Part shown: in pieces, positions 47,269-56,570 of the stretch
Layout: each line of letters begins with the position of its first letter
How positions within the stretch are numbered: the stretch's first letter is position 1
Assembly (NCBI RefSeq): GCF_000730385.1
Contig: NZ_CP008849.1
Location: 3,224,001-3,288,000 of the forward strand
DNA from: Alteromonas australica
GTDB taxonomy: Bacteria > Pseudomonadota > Gammaproteobacteria > Enterobacterales > Alteromonadaceae
Length of the DNA stretch: 64,000 nt
Direction: 5' to 3'
Translations under genes and position numbers: made by a program
The notes under the pieces: model-generated
What the model saw: the letters and a program-made list of their open reading frames with translations, nothing else
Told to the model about the DNA's origin: nothing
Databases searched by the model: none

Positions 47269-47980
47269 GAAAGTGTTTCCTGCCAAAGTTGGACGTAAGA
47301 ATAAAAAAGGTGAGTGCGCCGCAAAGCGCAGCCATGGGGATAGCCGCATTTTTTATTACCGTGAGCGCCATAAGTAACGCGGCGGTTATCGTTACCAGCA
47401 AGGTCAAACTCCAAGTTTTATTCGAAAATTTAGGCGCCAGTAATACAAGGAATAAGGCAGGAAGCGCAAACGGCATGACACTGTCTAGAACGGGCCATTT
47501 TTGTGCCAATGAATCTCCAGCAATACCTCCCAGTGCCGTGCCCGCAATCCAGCTTACCCATGCAACCAGGGAAACACCTTTAAACCAATCGACTTTTTCG
47601 GCGTCAGCCATTTGCGGCAGTCGTGTATGAGCAATAGCAAATATTTGGTCGGTAAGCCCATGCATAAGCAATGGCCAAGCCTTACTCTGTGTTAAATAGG
47701 GCACCAAATTAGGGGCATAAACAACGTGACGCACATTGACCAACATAGTCATACAAACAGCCAACCACAAAGGAGAGCCTGCGGCGACCATTGCCACCAA
47801 TAAAAATTGTGATGCCCCTGCATAAATGAATACCGATATAAGCGTGGCTTCCAGGGTGGTAAACCCAGCTTGTACGGCGATAACGCCAAAGGATATTGCC
47901 ACAGGAATGTAGCCCCCCAATAAGGGCAACCCATCTAAAACTCCCTGCTTCCAACCACTTCGCTGAGTGGAACTACTCAT
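47258..47980 (-). CDS. azlC: AzlC-type branched-chain amino acid exporter large subunit
   Basis: A 240-residue membrane protein: GVLDGLPLLGGYIPVAISFGVIA, FIYAGASQFLLVAMVAAG, NVRHVVYAPNLVPYL and HGLTDQIFAIAHT match the AzlC family (YgaZ/LIV-E type). With AzlD it exports valine, leucine or related compounds. I chose the ATG at 47980 because it overlaps the regulator stop as ATGA and sits after AAAGAGG. This gives translational coupling with the XRE-cupin regulator. Confidence 0.92.
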   Translation of the reverse strand: MSSSTQRSGWKQGVLDGLPLLGGYIPVAISFGVIAVQAGFTTLEATLISVFIYAGASQFLLVAMVAAGSPLWLAVCMTMLVNVRHVVYAPNLVPYLTQSKAWPLLMHGLTDQIFAIAHTRLPQMADAEKVDWFKGVSLVAWVSWIAGTALGGIAGDSLAQKWPVLDSVMPFALPALFLVLLAPKFSNKTWSLTLLVTITAALLMALTVIKNAAIPMAALCGALTFFILTSNFGRKHFHAN

Positions 47981-48519
47981 GACATTGCCTCTTTGTGGTA
48001 AACGATAGAAATAAGGCATGTAGCCCATTGCGTTTGTGTACTATAAATATGGGGTTGGTCAGCGTTAAATGAGAGGGTTTGCCCCGGTGTAAGCCGCGCT
48101 GTTTTACCGAGGTTTCCGACCTCGATCGCACCACTGATGACAGTAATACACTCTCGCGTACCCGTAGCATGGGATTCAGCTTCACGCAGCGTATGTGGCG
48201 CTATAGACATCCAGTAAGCATCAACATTAGGCTCTCCTTTGCCCTGCTCTATTAGCCTAACTTCAACACCATTTTCACCTACGCTTGCACTTAAAGGCTG
48301 AACAAGTTCACCAAAAGGAACATCAAGCTGCTTAGCTAGCCGCCAAATAGTATCGAGGGTGGGGTTACCTACTCCCTGCTCTAAACGAGAAAGGTTAGAT
48401 TTAGCAATGCCTGCGCCGGCTGCCAACTGAGACAAAGACACGCCTTTATCCTGTCGCAACTTTTGCAAATGCCGGCCTAGGATGTTTAACGTCGATTGAT
48501 TCACCGTGCCTACCTTCAC
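47977..48519 (-). CDS. XRE-family regulator with cupin sensor domain
   Basis: A 180-residue regulator. The N-terminal helix-turn-helix (about 10-65: LQKLRQDKGVSLSQLAAGAGIAKSNLSRLEQG) is followed by a small C-terminal cupin (about 100-175: AESHATGTRECITVISGAIEVG, LTPGQTLSFNADQPHIY) that likely binds a small ligand. As first gene with azlCD it probably controls their expression in response to an amino acid. The start is a GTG at 48519, or the GTG at 48504 which has AGG four bases ahead. A perfect palindrome lies 20 bases upstream. Confidence 0.9.
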   Translation of the reverse strand: MKVGTVNQSTLNILGRHLQKLRQDKGVSLSQLAAGAGIAKSNLSRLEQGVGNPTLDTIWRLAKQLDVPFGELVQPLSASVGENGVEVRLIEQGKGEPNVDAYWMSIAPHTLREAESHATGTRECITVISGAIEVGNLGKTARLTPGQTLSFNADQPHIYSTQTQWATCLISIVYHKEAMS

Positions 48520-48535
48520 ATTTGTTCCATTTATT

Positions 48536-48555
48536 GAACGTTCTATATATAGAAC
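48536..48555. promoter_or_regulatory. Palindromic operator candidate for the XRE-cupin/azlCD operon
   Basis: GTTCTATATATAGAAC (48540-48555) is a perfect 16-base palindrome overlapping a second one, GAACGTTC (48536-48543). A further GTTC lies at 48523. It is 21 bases from the GTG start. Such a site would suit autoregulation by the XRE protein. Confidence 0.55.
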
Positions 48556-48592
48556 AGGTGAAAGTCAAGCGAATACTCTCATCCAATGCTTT

Positions 48593-49111
48593 TTACAGGC
48601 GTTTGTCGTTAGCTATTTTGACGACAGAACAAAGGGAGAAAATGGTTGCCGTGAATGCGAATAGCAAACCTATATACACCATCATATTACTACTCGCACT
48701 TTGCACGATGAAATACGTAAGCGCTAACGACGCATTAGAAAAAGACAACAAGAAGGTAAGTGAAAATATAACTGAGTGATGAATACAAAGTGGTAGCGTT
48801 GCCAATACCACTTTCTTTTTTTTCAATAATGGGCTGAATATCCCTAAGAGTATGAGGGGCGCCGAGCCATACAGAAACAAGAAGCCCAATGTTTTCAATT
48901 CACTGGGTGTTACATGCAATCCCACCTTTGAAATCATCGCTATATTTTTAACGAAAACCCAAGCGACAAACGCCATACAGAGATACAACACGGTTAGGTA
49001 CCCTTTCATTACGTTTCTGGACAACGCATAGGCATATACCTCTTTTCGTGATGTACGACTAAGGAGAAAGTTAAGGTAAAAACACTGCTTGTCGTGACTA
49101 TAAATTGCCAT
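48593..49111 (-). CDS. Four-TM membrane protein of unknown family
   Basis: A 172-residue protein with hydrophobic helices near residues 37-57, 72-92, 104-125 and 138-165, and short basic loops (LLKKKKVV, NDKRL at the end). I do not recognise a family. Gene-like traits are the regular helix pattern and basic cytoplasmic ends; the SD is poor (GGAAG about 10 bases ahead). A rightward frame at 48522-48779 overlaps it and is less convincing. It lies upstream of the azl operon on the same strand, likely separate. Confidence 0.55.
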   Translation of the reverse strand: MAIYSHDKQCFYLNFLLSRTSRKEVYAYALSRNVMKGYLTVLYLCMAFVAWVFVKNIAMISKVGLHVTPSELKTLGFLFLYGSAPLILLGIFSPLLKKKKVVLATLPLCIHHSVIFSLTFLLSFSNASLALTYFIVQSASSNMMVYIGLLFAFTATIFSLCSVVKIANDKRL

Positions 49112-49363
49112 ATTCTTAACGCTTCCATTACCAGATTCCAGTTGCTAACTAGGTCACTCTTCACGTCACCCAATTCCATTTAAATGGAAATTAAGGATTA
49201 TCGACACTGTCCTAAGTAACGGAATTTTTTAAGGGTATGAGTCAGACGTCAAAAGCTCAGCTGAACCTTAGTCGTTGGAAGATTGAGAAAAGAGAACGGA
49301 ATGGGTGGCGAGCAGATGGGCTTATTGGCTTAATCGGCTGCGTTGAAAAAACGTAGGAGGGAA
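49112..49363. other. Intergenic region with no clear gene
   Basis: About 250 bases between the four-TM protein and the yaaA terminator. A 39-codon frame (49237-49356) with AAGGG only two bases from its ATG is present but not supported. Nothing else is seen. Confidence 0.4.
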
Positions 49364-49390
49364 AAAAGGTTTACGTGAGTAAACCTTTTA
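49362..49390 (-). terminator. Terminator after yaaA
   Basis: AAAAGGTTTAC (49364-49374) pairs with GTAAACCTTTT (49379-49389) around GTGA. On the leftward strand a T-run follows. It is 32 bases past the yaaA stop. Confidence 0.85.
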
Positions 49391-49421
49391 CCAACATCAT
49401 ACAATGCGTTAGCCCTGAAAA

Positions 49422-50198
49422 CTAACTTTCCTGATTTCTTAGAAATACAAGCTCGGTAGAGGTGCTTTGCGCTTCGCTGAACTGGTAGCCATCAAGGTCG
49501 AAAGCTTTTAGGCCCTCAACGTCTTCTACACGATTTTCTAAAATATAGCGCGCCATCAACCCTCGGGCTTTCTTGGCAAAGAAGCTAATAATCTTGTACT
49601 GACCGTTTTTACAATCTTTAAAGGTTGGCGTGATAATCATGCCATCCAACGATGTCTTTTTCACTGCTTTGAAGTATTCGTTAGACGCAAGGTTAATAAG
49701 CACATTGTCGCCTTGGGCTTCCAACGCTTTGTTGAGTGCAAGCGTAATAGTGTCGTTCCAAAAAGCGTATAAGTCTTTACCAGCAGGATTAGCCAACTTA
49801 GTTCCCATCTCAAGGCGATATGCTTGCATTAAATCTAGTGGGCGCAATAACCCGTAAAGGCCTGATAAAATACGTAAATGGTTTTGTGCATAGGCTACCG
49901 CGTCAGTATCAAGGGAGTAAGCGTCTAACCCGGTGTACACGTCACCGTTAAACGCATACATTGCCTGACGAGCATTTTCAGGGGTAAATGGTGTGGAGAA
50001 TTCAGCAAAACGGTTGGCGTTTAAGGTGGCTAACTTATCACTGATTTTCATTAACGAAGAGAGATCGGCTGGCGATAAGGTACGACAAACCTTCATTAAT
50101 CGTTCCGTTTCATCAAGTAACGCCGGTTGCGTATATTCGCGGGTAGGCACTACAGACTCAAAATCTAAATTTTTCGCTGGGGAAACAACAACTAACAT
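49422..50198 (-). CDS. yaaA: Peroxide stress protein YaaA
   Basis: A 258-residue cytoplasmic protein of the UPF0246 family: [14 protein letters not shown] start, [58 protein letters not shown] and [16 protein letters not shown]. In E. coli YaaA lowers free iron during peroxide stress and binds DNA. Length is typical. AAGGAG lies 5 bases before the ATG. In E. coli it lies near thrABC and talB, and a loose version of that grouping is seen here. Confidence 0.94.
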   Translation of the reverse strand: MLVVVSPAKNLDFESVVPTREYTQPALLDETERLMKVCRTLSPADLSSLMKISDKLATLNANRFAEFSTPFTPENARQAMYAFNGDVYTGLDAYSLDTDAVAYAQNHLRILSGLYGLLRPLDLMQAYRLEMGTKLANPAGKDLYAFWNDTITLALNKALEAQGDNVLINLASNEYFKAVKKTSLDGMIITPTFKDCKNGQYKIISFFAKKARGLMARYILENRVEDVEGLKAFDLDGYQFSEAQSTSTELVFLRNQES

Positions 50199-50485
50199 CT
50201 CGACTCCTTAATTATTTACACAGTTATTATACCATTGCCCATTGAAAAAAGTGCGAAAAGACATAGTAAAGCATGTAATCGTCTTAACAGAGAAATCCGA
50301 TTAGCCGCGAATTGCGTCGCCTTAGCTATAAATTGTCACACGGGTTTGGTATAACTACACCTAAACGCATAAACGCTTCATCAGTTTATAAGCGGCAACA
50401 CCCTACATACGCAAACGCGACCGTTTTATTCAACTTGCTCTTCTGGCGAGTTGTCCGAATTTTTAAATATTGATTAGAGAGAATT

Positions 50486-51445
50486 ATGAGCAATCAGTTA
50501 GCTTCGTTACGTGACATCACTACCGTTGTTGCCGATACCGGTGATATCGATGCCATCAAAAAGTATCAGCCTGTCGATGCAACAACCAACCCGTCATTAT
50601 TATTGAAAGCGGCAAGCTTGCCTCAGTACGCTAGCCTAATCGACGATGCAGTGGCATGGGCCAAATTGCAATCTAACGACAGCGAGCAACAACTTACCGA
50701 CGCGGCAGACAAACTCTCTGTGGCTATCGGGAAAGAAATTTCATCGACGATACCTGGCCGTATTTCGACTGAAGTTGACGCCCGTTTGTCTTTCGACAAA
50801 GCCGCAACCATTGAAAAAGCAGAGCGCCTTGTTCAGTTATACGAAGATGCAGGCGTAGATAAGTCTCGAATCCTTATTAAAATGGCGTCTACGTGGGAAG
50901 GTATTCAAGCCGCAGAAGAACTTGAGAAGAAAGGTATCCAGTGTAATCTCACCCTATTATTTAGCTTTGCACAAGCTCGCGCCTGCGCAGAGGCGGGGGT
51001 TTTCCTCATTTCTCCTTTTGTGGGTCGTATTCTTGACTGGTATAAGAAATCTACCGGTAAAACAGAGTACGCTGCCCATGAAGATCCGGGCGTGGTGTCT
51101 GTCACCAGTATTTACAACTACTATAAAGAACACGGTTACAAAACGGTTGTAATGGGCGCAAGCTTTAGAAACATTGGCGAAATTCAGCAATTAGCGGGTT
51201 GTGATCGATTAACCATTAGCCCTGCCCTTCTTGAAGAACTGGCGAACGAACCAGGCGAACTTGAAGTAAAACTGGTGGACAAAGGGGCAAGTAAAACCCC
51301 TGGCGACCGACTCACCGAGTCTGAATTCCGATGGGCAATGAATGAAGATGCCATGGCCACAGAGAAGCTGTCTGAAGGAATACGCAACTTCGCCGCAGAC
51401 CAAGTAAAACTAGAAGTACTACTTCGCGAAAAGCTAAGCGCATAG
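50486..51445 (+). CDS. talB: Transaldolase
   Basis: A 319-residue pentose phosphate pathway enzyme moving a dihydroxyacetone unit between sugar phosphates. Seen: [27 protein letters not shown], the Schiff-base Lys in [43 protein letters not shown] and VMGASFRN. Length matches E. coli TalB (317). GAGAG lies before the ATG. It is followed after 14 bases by pgi, so both sugar-phosphate enzymes are made together. Confidence 0.95.
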   Translation: MSNQLASLRDITTVVADTGDIDAIKKYQPVDATTNPSLLLKAASLPQYASLIDDAVAWAKLQSNDSEQQLTDAADKLSVAIGKEISSTIPGRISTEVDARLSFDKAATIEKAERLVQLYEDAGVDKSRILIKMASTWEGIQAAEELEKKGIQCNLTLLFSFAQARACAEAGVFLISPFVGRILDWYKKSTGKTEYAAHEDPGVVSVTSIYNYYKEHGYKTVVMGASFRNIGEIQQLAGCDRLTISPALLEELANEPGELEVKLVDKGASKTPGDRLTESEFRWAMNEDAMATEKLSEGIRNFAADQVKLEVLLREKLSA

Positions 51446-51459
51446 GGAGACATACATTC

Positions 51460-53109
51460 ATGAGTGCACTCACTTCATTGCCAGAATGGACAAAACTATC
51501 TGAAATTGCTGCCTCAGTGAAAAACGCGCATATGCGTGATTGGTTCGCAGACGATCCGTCTCGTGCGGATAAAATGCAACTGGAAGCTTGTGGGCTGTTT
51601 TTAGATTATTCTAAGAACCGTGTTAATGACGATGCATTAAATGCACTGTTCGACCTTGCTCGCGCCTGTAAACTTGAGACGCTTCGCGATGCCATGTTTT
51701 CTGGTGAGCAAATTAATAGTACCGAAGGCCGCGCAGTTTTGCATACCGCGCTTAGGAATTTCTCCGACCGCGAAGTCGTGGTTGATGGTAAAGACGTGAT
51801 GCCTGAAGTTCGCGCCACCTTAGAGAAAATAGAAGCCTTCACTGCCTCTGTTCATCGTGGCGAACACACAGGTTATACGGGCAAGCCGGTTAAAGACATA
51901 GTGGCAATTGGTATCGGTGGCTCTTTCCTAGGGCCTAAAATCATGACAGAAGCCTTAAAGCCCCACACGGTGGATTCGGTTAAGGTTCATTTTGTGGCAA
52001 ACGTTGATGGCTGCCACATCCACGATGTTCTATCCCGTGTAGATTTCGAAGAAACCTTAGTGGTGATGTCTTCGAAGTCATTCTCGACCCAAGAAACGTT
52101 ACAAAATACGCTTACTGCGAAAGAATGGTTCTTAAAATCGGGCGGTACGCAACAAGACATCGCTAAACATTTTGTGGCCGTATCTTCAAATGTCAAAGCA
52201 GCCACAGAATTCGGTATCGCGGAAGAAAACATCTTCCCCATGTGGGATTGGGTCGGCGGCCGATATTCACTTTGGTCAGCAATAGGCCTTCCTATTTCTC
52301 TTGCCTTAGGGTTTGAGAACTTTAAAGGATTGCTTGAGGGTGCATTTGAGATGGACACCCACTTTACACAAGCGCCCCTTGAAGAGAACATGCCTGTTTT
52401 ACTGGCGCTATTAGGCATTTGGTATCGTAACTTCTTTGATGCGCAATCTCATGTCTTGCTGCCTTATTATCATTACCTACGTGGCCTTCCTGCGTATGTT
52501 CAACAGTTGGACATGGAAAGTAACGGTAAAGAAGTAACCCAAGACGGCGAGCAGGTTGATTACCCAACTGGGCCAATCATCTGGGGAAGTGAAGGAACAA
52601 ATGGCCAGCACAGCTTCCATCAGCTTATTCACCAAGGTTCTGGAGTCATTCCAGCAGACTTTATGTTGCCGCTAAATGTACCGAATCAAGACGATACCCA
52701 TCATGCCATGCTTGCCTCAAACTGTTTTGGACAAACACAGGCATTAATGCAGGGGAAAAGCTTTGAAGCCTGTTATGCCGACCTTGAGGACAAAGGGCTA
52801 GACGACGATGAACGCAGACGTCTAGCGGCGCATAAAACCATGCCTGGTAACAAGCCAAGTAACACATTTTTGTTCGATAGCCTTACGCCTAAAACACTTG
52901 GCGCGTTGGTTGCAATGTATGAACATAAGGTATTCGTTCAGGGCGTTATCTGGAACCTTAACTCATTCGACCAATGGGGCGTAGAGTTAGGAAAAGTACT
53001 TGGAAACCAGGTGCTTGCAGGCATTCAGGGTGAAGCAGAAAAAGAGAACTTCGACGCATCAACCCAACAATTGATTGCCCGTTTCAGAGCAGCGAATGCA
53101 CCAAAGTAA
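51460..53109 (+). CDS. pgi: Glucose-6-phosphate isomerase
   Basis: A 549-residue cytoplasmic enzyme interconverting glucose-6-phosphate and fructose-6-phosphate. Motifs [74 protein letters not shown] and the C-terminal [14 protein letters not shown] are intact. Length matches E. coli Pgi (549). AGGGAG precedes the ATG. A terminator follows. Confidence 0.96.
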   Translation: MSALTSLPEWTKLSEIAASVKNAHMRDWFADDPSRADKMQLEACGLFLDYSKNRVNDDALNALFDLARACKLETLRDAMFSGEQINSTEGRAVLHTALRNFSDREVVVDGKDVMPEVRATLEKIEAFTASVHRGEHTGYTGKPVKDIVAIGIGGSFLGPKIMTEALKPHTVDSVKVHFVANVDGCHIHDVLSRVDFEETLVVMSSKSFSTQETLQNTLTAKEWFLKSGGTQQDIAKHFVAVSSNVKAATEFGIAEENIFPMWDWVGGRYSLWSAIGLPISLALGFENFKGLLEGAFEMDTHFTQAPLEENMPVLLALLGIWYRNFFDAQSHVLLPYYHYLRGLPAYVQQLDMESNGKEVTQDGEQVDYPTGPIIWGSEGTNGQHSFHQLIHQGSGVIPADFMLPLNVPNQDDTHHAMLASNCFGQTQALMQGKSFEACYADLEDKGLDDDERRRLAAHKTMPGNKPSNTFLFDSLTPKTLGALVAMYEHKVFVQGVIWNLNSFDQWGVELGKVLGNQVLAGIQGEAEKENFDASTQQLIARFRAANAPK

Positions 53110-53159
53110 GGAAACTAGTGTGAATTAACCATTCACCTTTGGTGCAATAAATAGACTGA

Positions 53160-53186
53160 ATGGCCGGCTTATACCGGCCATTTTTG
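53160..53186 (+). terminator. Terminator after pgi
   Basis: ATGGCCGG (53160-53167) pairs with CCGGCCAT (53174-53181) followed by a T-run. It closes the talB-pgi unit. Confidence 0.88.
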
Positions 53187-53387
53187 TTTCTCCCACGAGA
53201 ATGCATTTTTCTCGTATCGCTTTTCGCTCGGCCCTTGAACGGTGGATACCCTGTCATCATACTGTCACATTTTGTTAATAAAAGGTAAATTTACCTGTTT
53301 TATTTTAGATGTGGCTGTGATACAAAAATATACAGAGGGAAATAAAAGCACTCTGTACTGTTGTAGTGGTATTAAAAGGAGATCCCA

Positions 53388-53564
53388 GTGGATAAGTCAG
53401 ATCTATTTGCCATGTTAGACATTGAAGCAAGCCCAGCAAAAACAAAAAGCAAGAAACGCAAGTGGAGAGAAATAGAAGCGCTGCAAGATCGCTTTGCACT
53501 AGAAAAAGAGCTCGCAGAACTCGATTGTGGGTTCGAATATGAGCTAGAAACACTCGAAAGATAA
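53388..53564 (+). CDS. DUF3545 small protein
   Basis: A 58-residue gene found by reading from a GTG at 53388 that follows AAAAGGAG with 6 bases between. The product starts MDKSDLFAMLDIEASPAK, then a basic KTKSKKRKWREIEAL and an acidic coiled-coil end. This matches the DUF3545 family of small cytoplasmic proteins found in Alteromonadales and Vibrionales. Function unknown; the helical charge pattern suggests nucleic-acid or protein binding. It lies between pgi and the convergent ung, with its own terminator. Its short length and GTG start make it easy to miss. Confidence 0.88.
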   Translation: MDKSDLFAMLDIEASPAKTKSKKRKWREIEALQDRFALEKELAELDCGFEYELETLER

Positions 53565-53565
53565 A

Positions 53566-53597
53566 AAAAGGCCGCCTGCATGTACAGGCGGCCTTTT
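53566..53597. terminator. Bidirectional terminator between DUF3545 and ung
   Basis: AAAAGGCCGCCTG (53566-53578) pairs with CAGGCGGCCTTTT (53585-53597) around CATGTA, with A-run before and T-run after. It lies 2 bases past the DUF3545 stop and 20 bases past the ung stop. Confidence 0.92.
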
Positions 53598-53616
53598 TAC
53601 TTTCTGTCCAACGTAT

Positions 53617-54276
53617 TTATACCTGCCACTGAATGGGTAATGCCCCGTGTTCAGTAAGGTACTGATTCGTTTGGCTAAAGTGTTTACAGCCGAAAAAGCC
53701 ACGATGTGCTGAAAGTGGTGAAGGATGAGGCGCGTGCAAAACGTGGTGTTTTTCGCGGTCTATCTGTCTACCCTTTTTTTGTGCATGGCTGCCCCACAGC
53801 AAAAATACAACCTTTTGTTGCTGTTCGTTTACGGCTGCAATAACTGCATCGGTAAAAACTTCCCAGCCCCATTTAGCGTGGCTGTGCGCCTTGCCTTGCT
53901 CTACAGTCAGCACAGTATTCAGCAACAACACCCCCTGCTTTGCCCAGGACGTTAAATTTCCATGCTCTGGCACCGAGAAATGGGTAATGTCACTCTCAAG
54001 TTCTTTATAGATATTTTTAAGTGAAGGCGGCGTTTTTACCCCCTCTGGTACAGAAAAGCAAAGCCCGTGAGCTTGTTTGGGGCCGTGATAAGGGTCTTGC
54101 CCTAAAATCACCACCTTAACCTGATTTAGAGGGGTAAGTGTGAGCGCATTGAATTCCTGCCCCGCAGGCGGATAGATAGGCTTCCCCGCCCTCCGCTCAG
54201 CATTCACCTTATCCATAAGTGCAGAAAAATACGGTTTTTCTTTCTCTGCACTTAAGGCTTCAGCCCAATCCATCAT
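53617..54276 (-). CDS. ung: Uracil-DNA glycosylase
   Basis: A 219-residue base-excision repair enzyme removing uracil from DNA. Motifs: [23 protein letters not shown] (catalytic Asp and Tyr), [36 protein letters not shown] and [21 protein letters not shown] (catalytic His). Complete and of usual length. Its ATG overlaps the thrC stop as ATGA, so it is translated with the thr operon, an uncommon link in the species I know. Confidence 0.95.
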   Translation of the reverse strand: MMDWAEALSAEKEKPYFSALMDKVNAERRAGKPIYPPAGQEFNALTLTPLNQVKVVILGQDPYHGPKQAHGLCFSVPEGVKTPPSLKNIYKELESDITHFSVPEHGNLTSWAKQGVLLLNTVLTVEQGKAHSHAKWGWEVFTDAVIAAVNEQQQKVVFLLWGSHAQKKGRQIDREKHHVLHAPHPSPLSAHRGFFGCKHFSQTNQYLTEHGALPIQWQV

Positions 54277-55559
54277 GCTTTAAGCAAATCCATCATATGC
54301 TGTTTTAATGCCTCGTAGGAAGACGGTAAATCTATCGCTAAGCTATCTTCTCCGGCGACATCGGCAAGCTCTTGAGGAAGGCTTATGGGCGTACCCAGTA
54401 CATTTTCCACCGTCTCACGGAACTTAGCCGGGTGCGCCGTTCCTAAGAACAAGCCAATTTCACCTTCTTCTAAATCATGACTCACGGCTCTGTAGGCAAT
54501 GGCTGCGTGAGGCTCACTGGTATAACCCAGTTGTGATAGTTGACGCATGGCTAACTGCGTATATTCCTCATCGACCATTTCACCTTTTAGGCAAGCTTTA
54601 TCAATGTAACCTTGCTCTACTAGCGCTTCAATTCGCGGCCAGTTGTTAGGTTGGCTAACATCCATTGCGTTGGACATGGTTGCCACAGTTTGCTTCGGCG
54701 CCCACTCGCCCGTTTTAAGGTAACGCGGCACGGTATCATTTAAGTTAGTTGCAGCAATAAAACGCTTAATAGGAAGGCCCATAGCCTTAGCAATCATACC
54801 CGCTGTTAAGTTACCAAAGTTTCCACTAGGTACTGATACCACTAGCTGGTCGCGTTTGTCTTTTGGCAACTGCGCCATGGCTTCGAAGTAATAGCACACT
54901 TGCGCAAGTAAACGACTAATATTAATAGAGTTGGCAGAATTCAGGTGCAGCCCTTCTCTTACGTCAACATCGTCAAATGCCGTTTTCACCAACGCCTGAC
55001 AGGCATCAAAGTCAGATTCCACGGCAACAGTATGTATATTTCCACCTAAGGTGGTAAACAACTTTTCTTGCAGGGCACTGATTTTGCCTTTCGGGAATAG
55101 AATAACAACATTAATATTATCGATACCATGAAAGGCGTGAGCCACAGCCGCACCGGTATCACCAGAGGTTGCGGTTAATATGGTAATAGGCTTACCTTCG
55201 CTTATTCTCGATAGGGTTTGCGCCATAAAGCGGCCACCAAAATCTTTGAATGCCAGCGTAGGACCATGGAACAATTCAAGGGTATACACGTTGTCGGTCA
55301 CTTGCGCAACGGGAGCGCCAAAGGCAAAAGCTTGAGTCACTATTTCTTCTAACTCGCCGTTGTTGAGTTCATCGCCAATCAGTGCACGTAACACCTTTAT
55401 GCTTCTCTCAACAAATGGCATTTCCAGAAGGCCATCAATGTCATCAAGAGTAGGGATATTTGTTGGAAAATACAGCCCCTGTTGCTTACCTAAACCGCGC
55501 TTTACCGCCTCGGCGAAAGATGCTGTGTCCTGTGAATCTTTTAAGTTTACCAATTCCAC
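54273..55559 (-). CDS. thrC: Threonine synthase
   Basis: A 428-residue PLP enzyme turning O-phosphohomoserine into threonine. It has the PLP Lys in [54 protein letters not shown] and the C-terminal [13 protein letters not shown]. Length matches E. coli ThrC (428). It follows thrB by 17 bases. Third gene of the thrABC operon. Confidence 0.95.
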   Translation of the reverse strand: MELVNLKDSQDTASFAEAVKRGLGKQQGLYFPTNIPTLDDIDGLLEMPFVERSIKVLRALIGDELNNGELEEIVTQAFAFGAPVAQVTDNVYTLELFHGPTLAFKDFGGRFMAQTLSRISEGKPITILTATSGDTGAAVAHAFHGIDNINVVILFPKGKISALQEKLFTTLGGNIHTVAVESDFDACQALVKTAFDDVDVREGLHLNSANSINISRLLAQVCYYFEAMAQLPKDKRDQLVVSVPSGNFGNLTAGMIAKAMGLPIKRFIAATNLNDTVPRYLKTGEWAPKQTVATMSNAMDVSQPNNWPRIEALVEQGYIDKACLKGEMVDEEYTQLAMRQLSQLGYTSEPHAAIAYRAVSHDLEEGEIGLFLGTAHPAKFRETVENVLGTPISLPQELADVAGEDSLAIDLPSSYEALKQHMMDLLKA

Positions 55560-55576
55560 GAATTATTACCTTTTTA

Positions 55577-56554
55577 TCAAAGTGCCGGTGCGGTGTCGTT
55601 TTCGTTCAGTGGGCTTACCACTGTTCCTGCTTGAGGAATTTGACACACACGGCTGAAACCGTCTTCATTTTGAATATAATTTTCATCTAAATAGCGGGCG
55701 ATGCGCTGCGCTTGTTGTTCACTACTGCACACGGCAAAAACCGTGGGCCCAGACCCAGATATGCCAAACGCAAGGGCACCTTCTCGCTCACTAAATGCTC
55801 TTGCATCGTCAAACCCCGGTAACAGTGATTTACGATAAGGTTCAGCTATCACGTCTTTCATTACCGACGCAGCCAGGTCAAACTCTCCTGCATGCAACGC
55901 ATGAACAAATACCCCTAGCTGTCGGCCAAAGGTTAACGCGGTGCTCATTTCTACCTGCTTAGGCAAAATATCCCGCGCTGCGGCTGTTGAAACGCTAATA
56001 CCAGAATAACAAATTGCATAATACCACGTTGGATTAAGGGGCAAAGACAGCGTGACAGGCTCTTGGGCACCCGTCATTAAGGTCATGCCACCTTGATAAC
56101 AAGGTGCAACATTGTCGTAGTGAATACTGCCGCTAATTTGTCCTTCCAGCTCCCCCATCATGTGCAGAAGCGTGTCTTCATCGAAAGGGCAATCAAAATA
56201 ACCATTTAGCGCGGCAAAAGCGGCCACTATAGAACTTGCACTCGAGCCCAAGCCACTGCCGATAGGCAAGTTTTTATGTAAGGTTAGCGCCACCGGCGTG
56301 GTCGCTTTACCGTGTTTTTCCATCGCTTGGCAAAAGAAGTGGTAACACTTAGTCACAATGTTATTGTCTGCGCCTGCGGGTAGCTTGTGAGCAAATGTGC
56401 CAACGGTGGTTAACGAAAATGACTCGGCAGCGGTAATATCCACCACGTCGCCTAATTGGCTGCCATCCACAGGCGCAAGTGCTGCGCCTAACACGTCAAA
56501 CCCTAAACTGACATTGCCGATAGATGCGGGTGCATATGCACGTAATGCTTTCAT
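55577..56554 (-). CDS. thrB: Homoserine kinase
   Basis: A 325-residue GHMP kinase phosphorylating homoserine. Start MKALRAYAPASIGNVSLGFDVLG, ATP loop NLPIGSGLGSSASSIVAAFAA, and FGISGSGPTVFAVC near the end. I chose the ATG at 56554: AGAGG lies about 9 bases ahead, and family members start at this point. The frame is open upstream into thrA. It lies 16 bases past the thrA stop. Confidence 0.95.
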   Translation of the reverse strand: MKALRAYAPASIGNVSLGFDVLGAALAPVDGSQLGDVVDITAAESFSLTTVGTFAHKLPAGADNNIVTKCYHFFCQAMEKHGKATTPVALTLHKNLPIGSGLGSSASSIVAAFAALNGYFDCPFDEDTLLHMMGELEGQISGSIHYDNVAPCYQGGMTLMTGAQEPVTLSLPLNPTWYYAICYSGISVSTAAARDILPKQVEMSTALTFGRQLGVFVHALHAGEFDLAASVMKDVIAEPYRKSLLPGFDDARAFSEREGALAFGISGSGPTVFAVCSSEQQAQRIARYLDENYIQNEDGFSRVCQIPQAGTVVSPLNENDTAPAL

Positions 56555-56570
56555 TTCATATGCCTCTTTA

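Noticed and set aside
48522..48779. Rightward 85-codon frame with one hydrophobic stretch
   Set aside because: It overlaps the longer leftward four-TM frame, starts in the operator region and has no convincing SD. The choice between the two is not fully certain.
49237..49356. 39-codon frame in the yaaA downstream gap
   Set aside because: The AAGGG is only two bases from the ATG and the product has no recognisable pattern.
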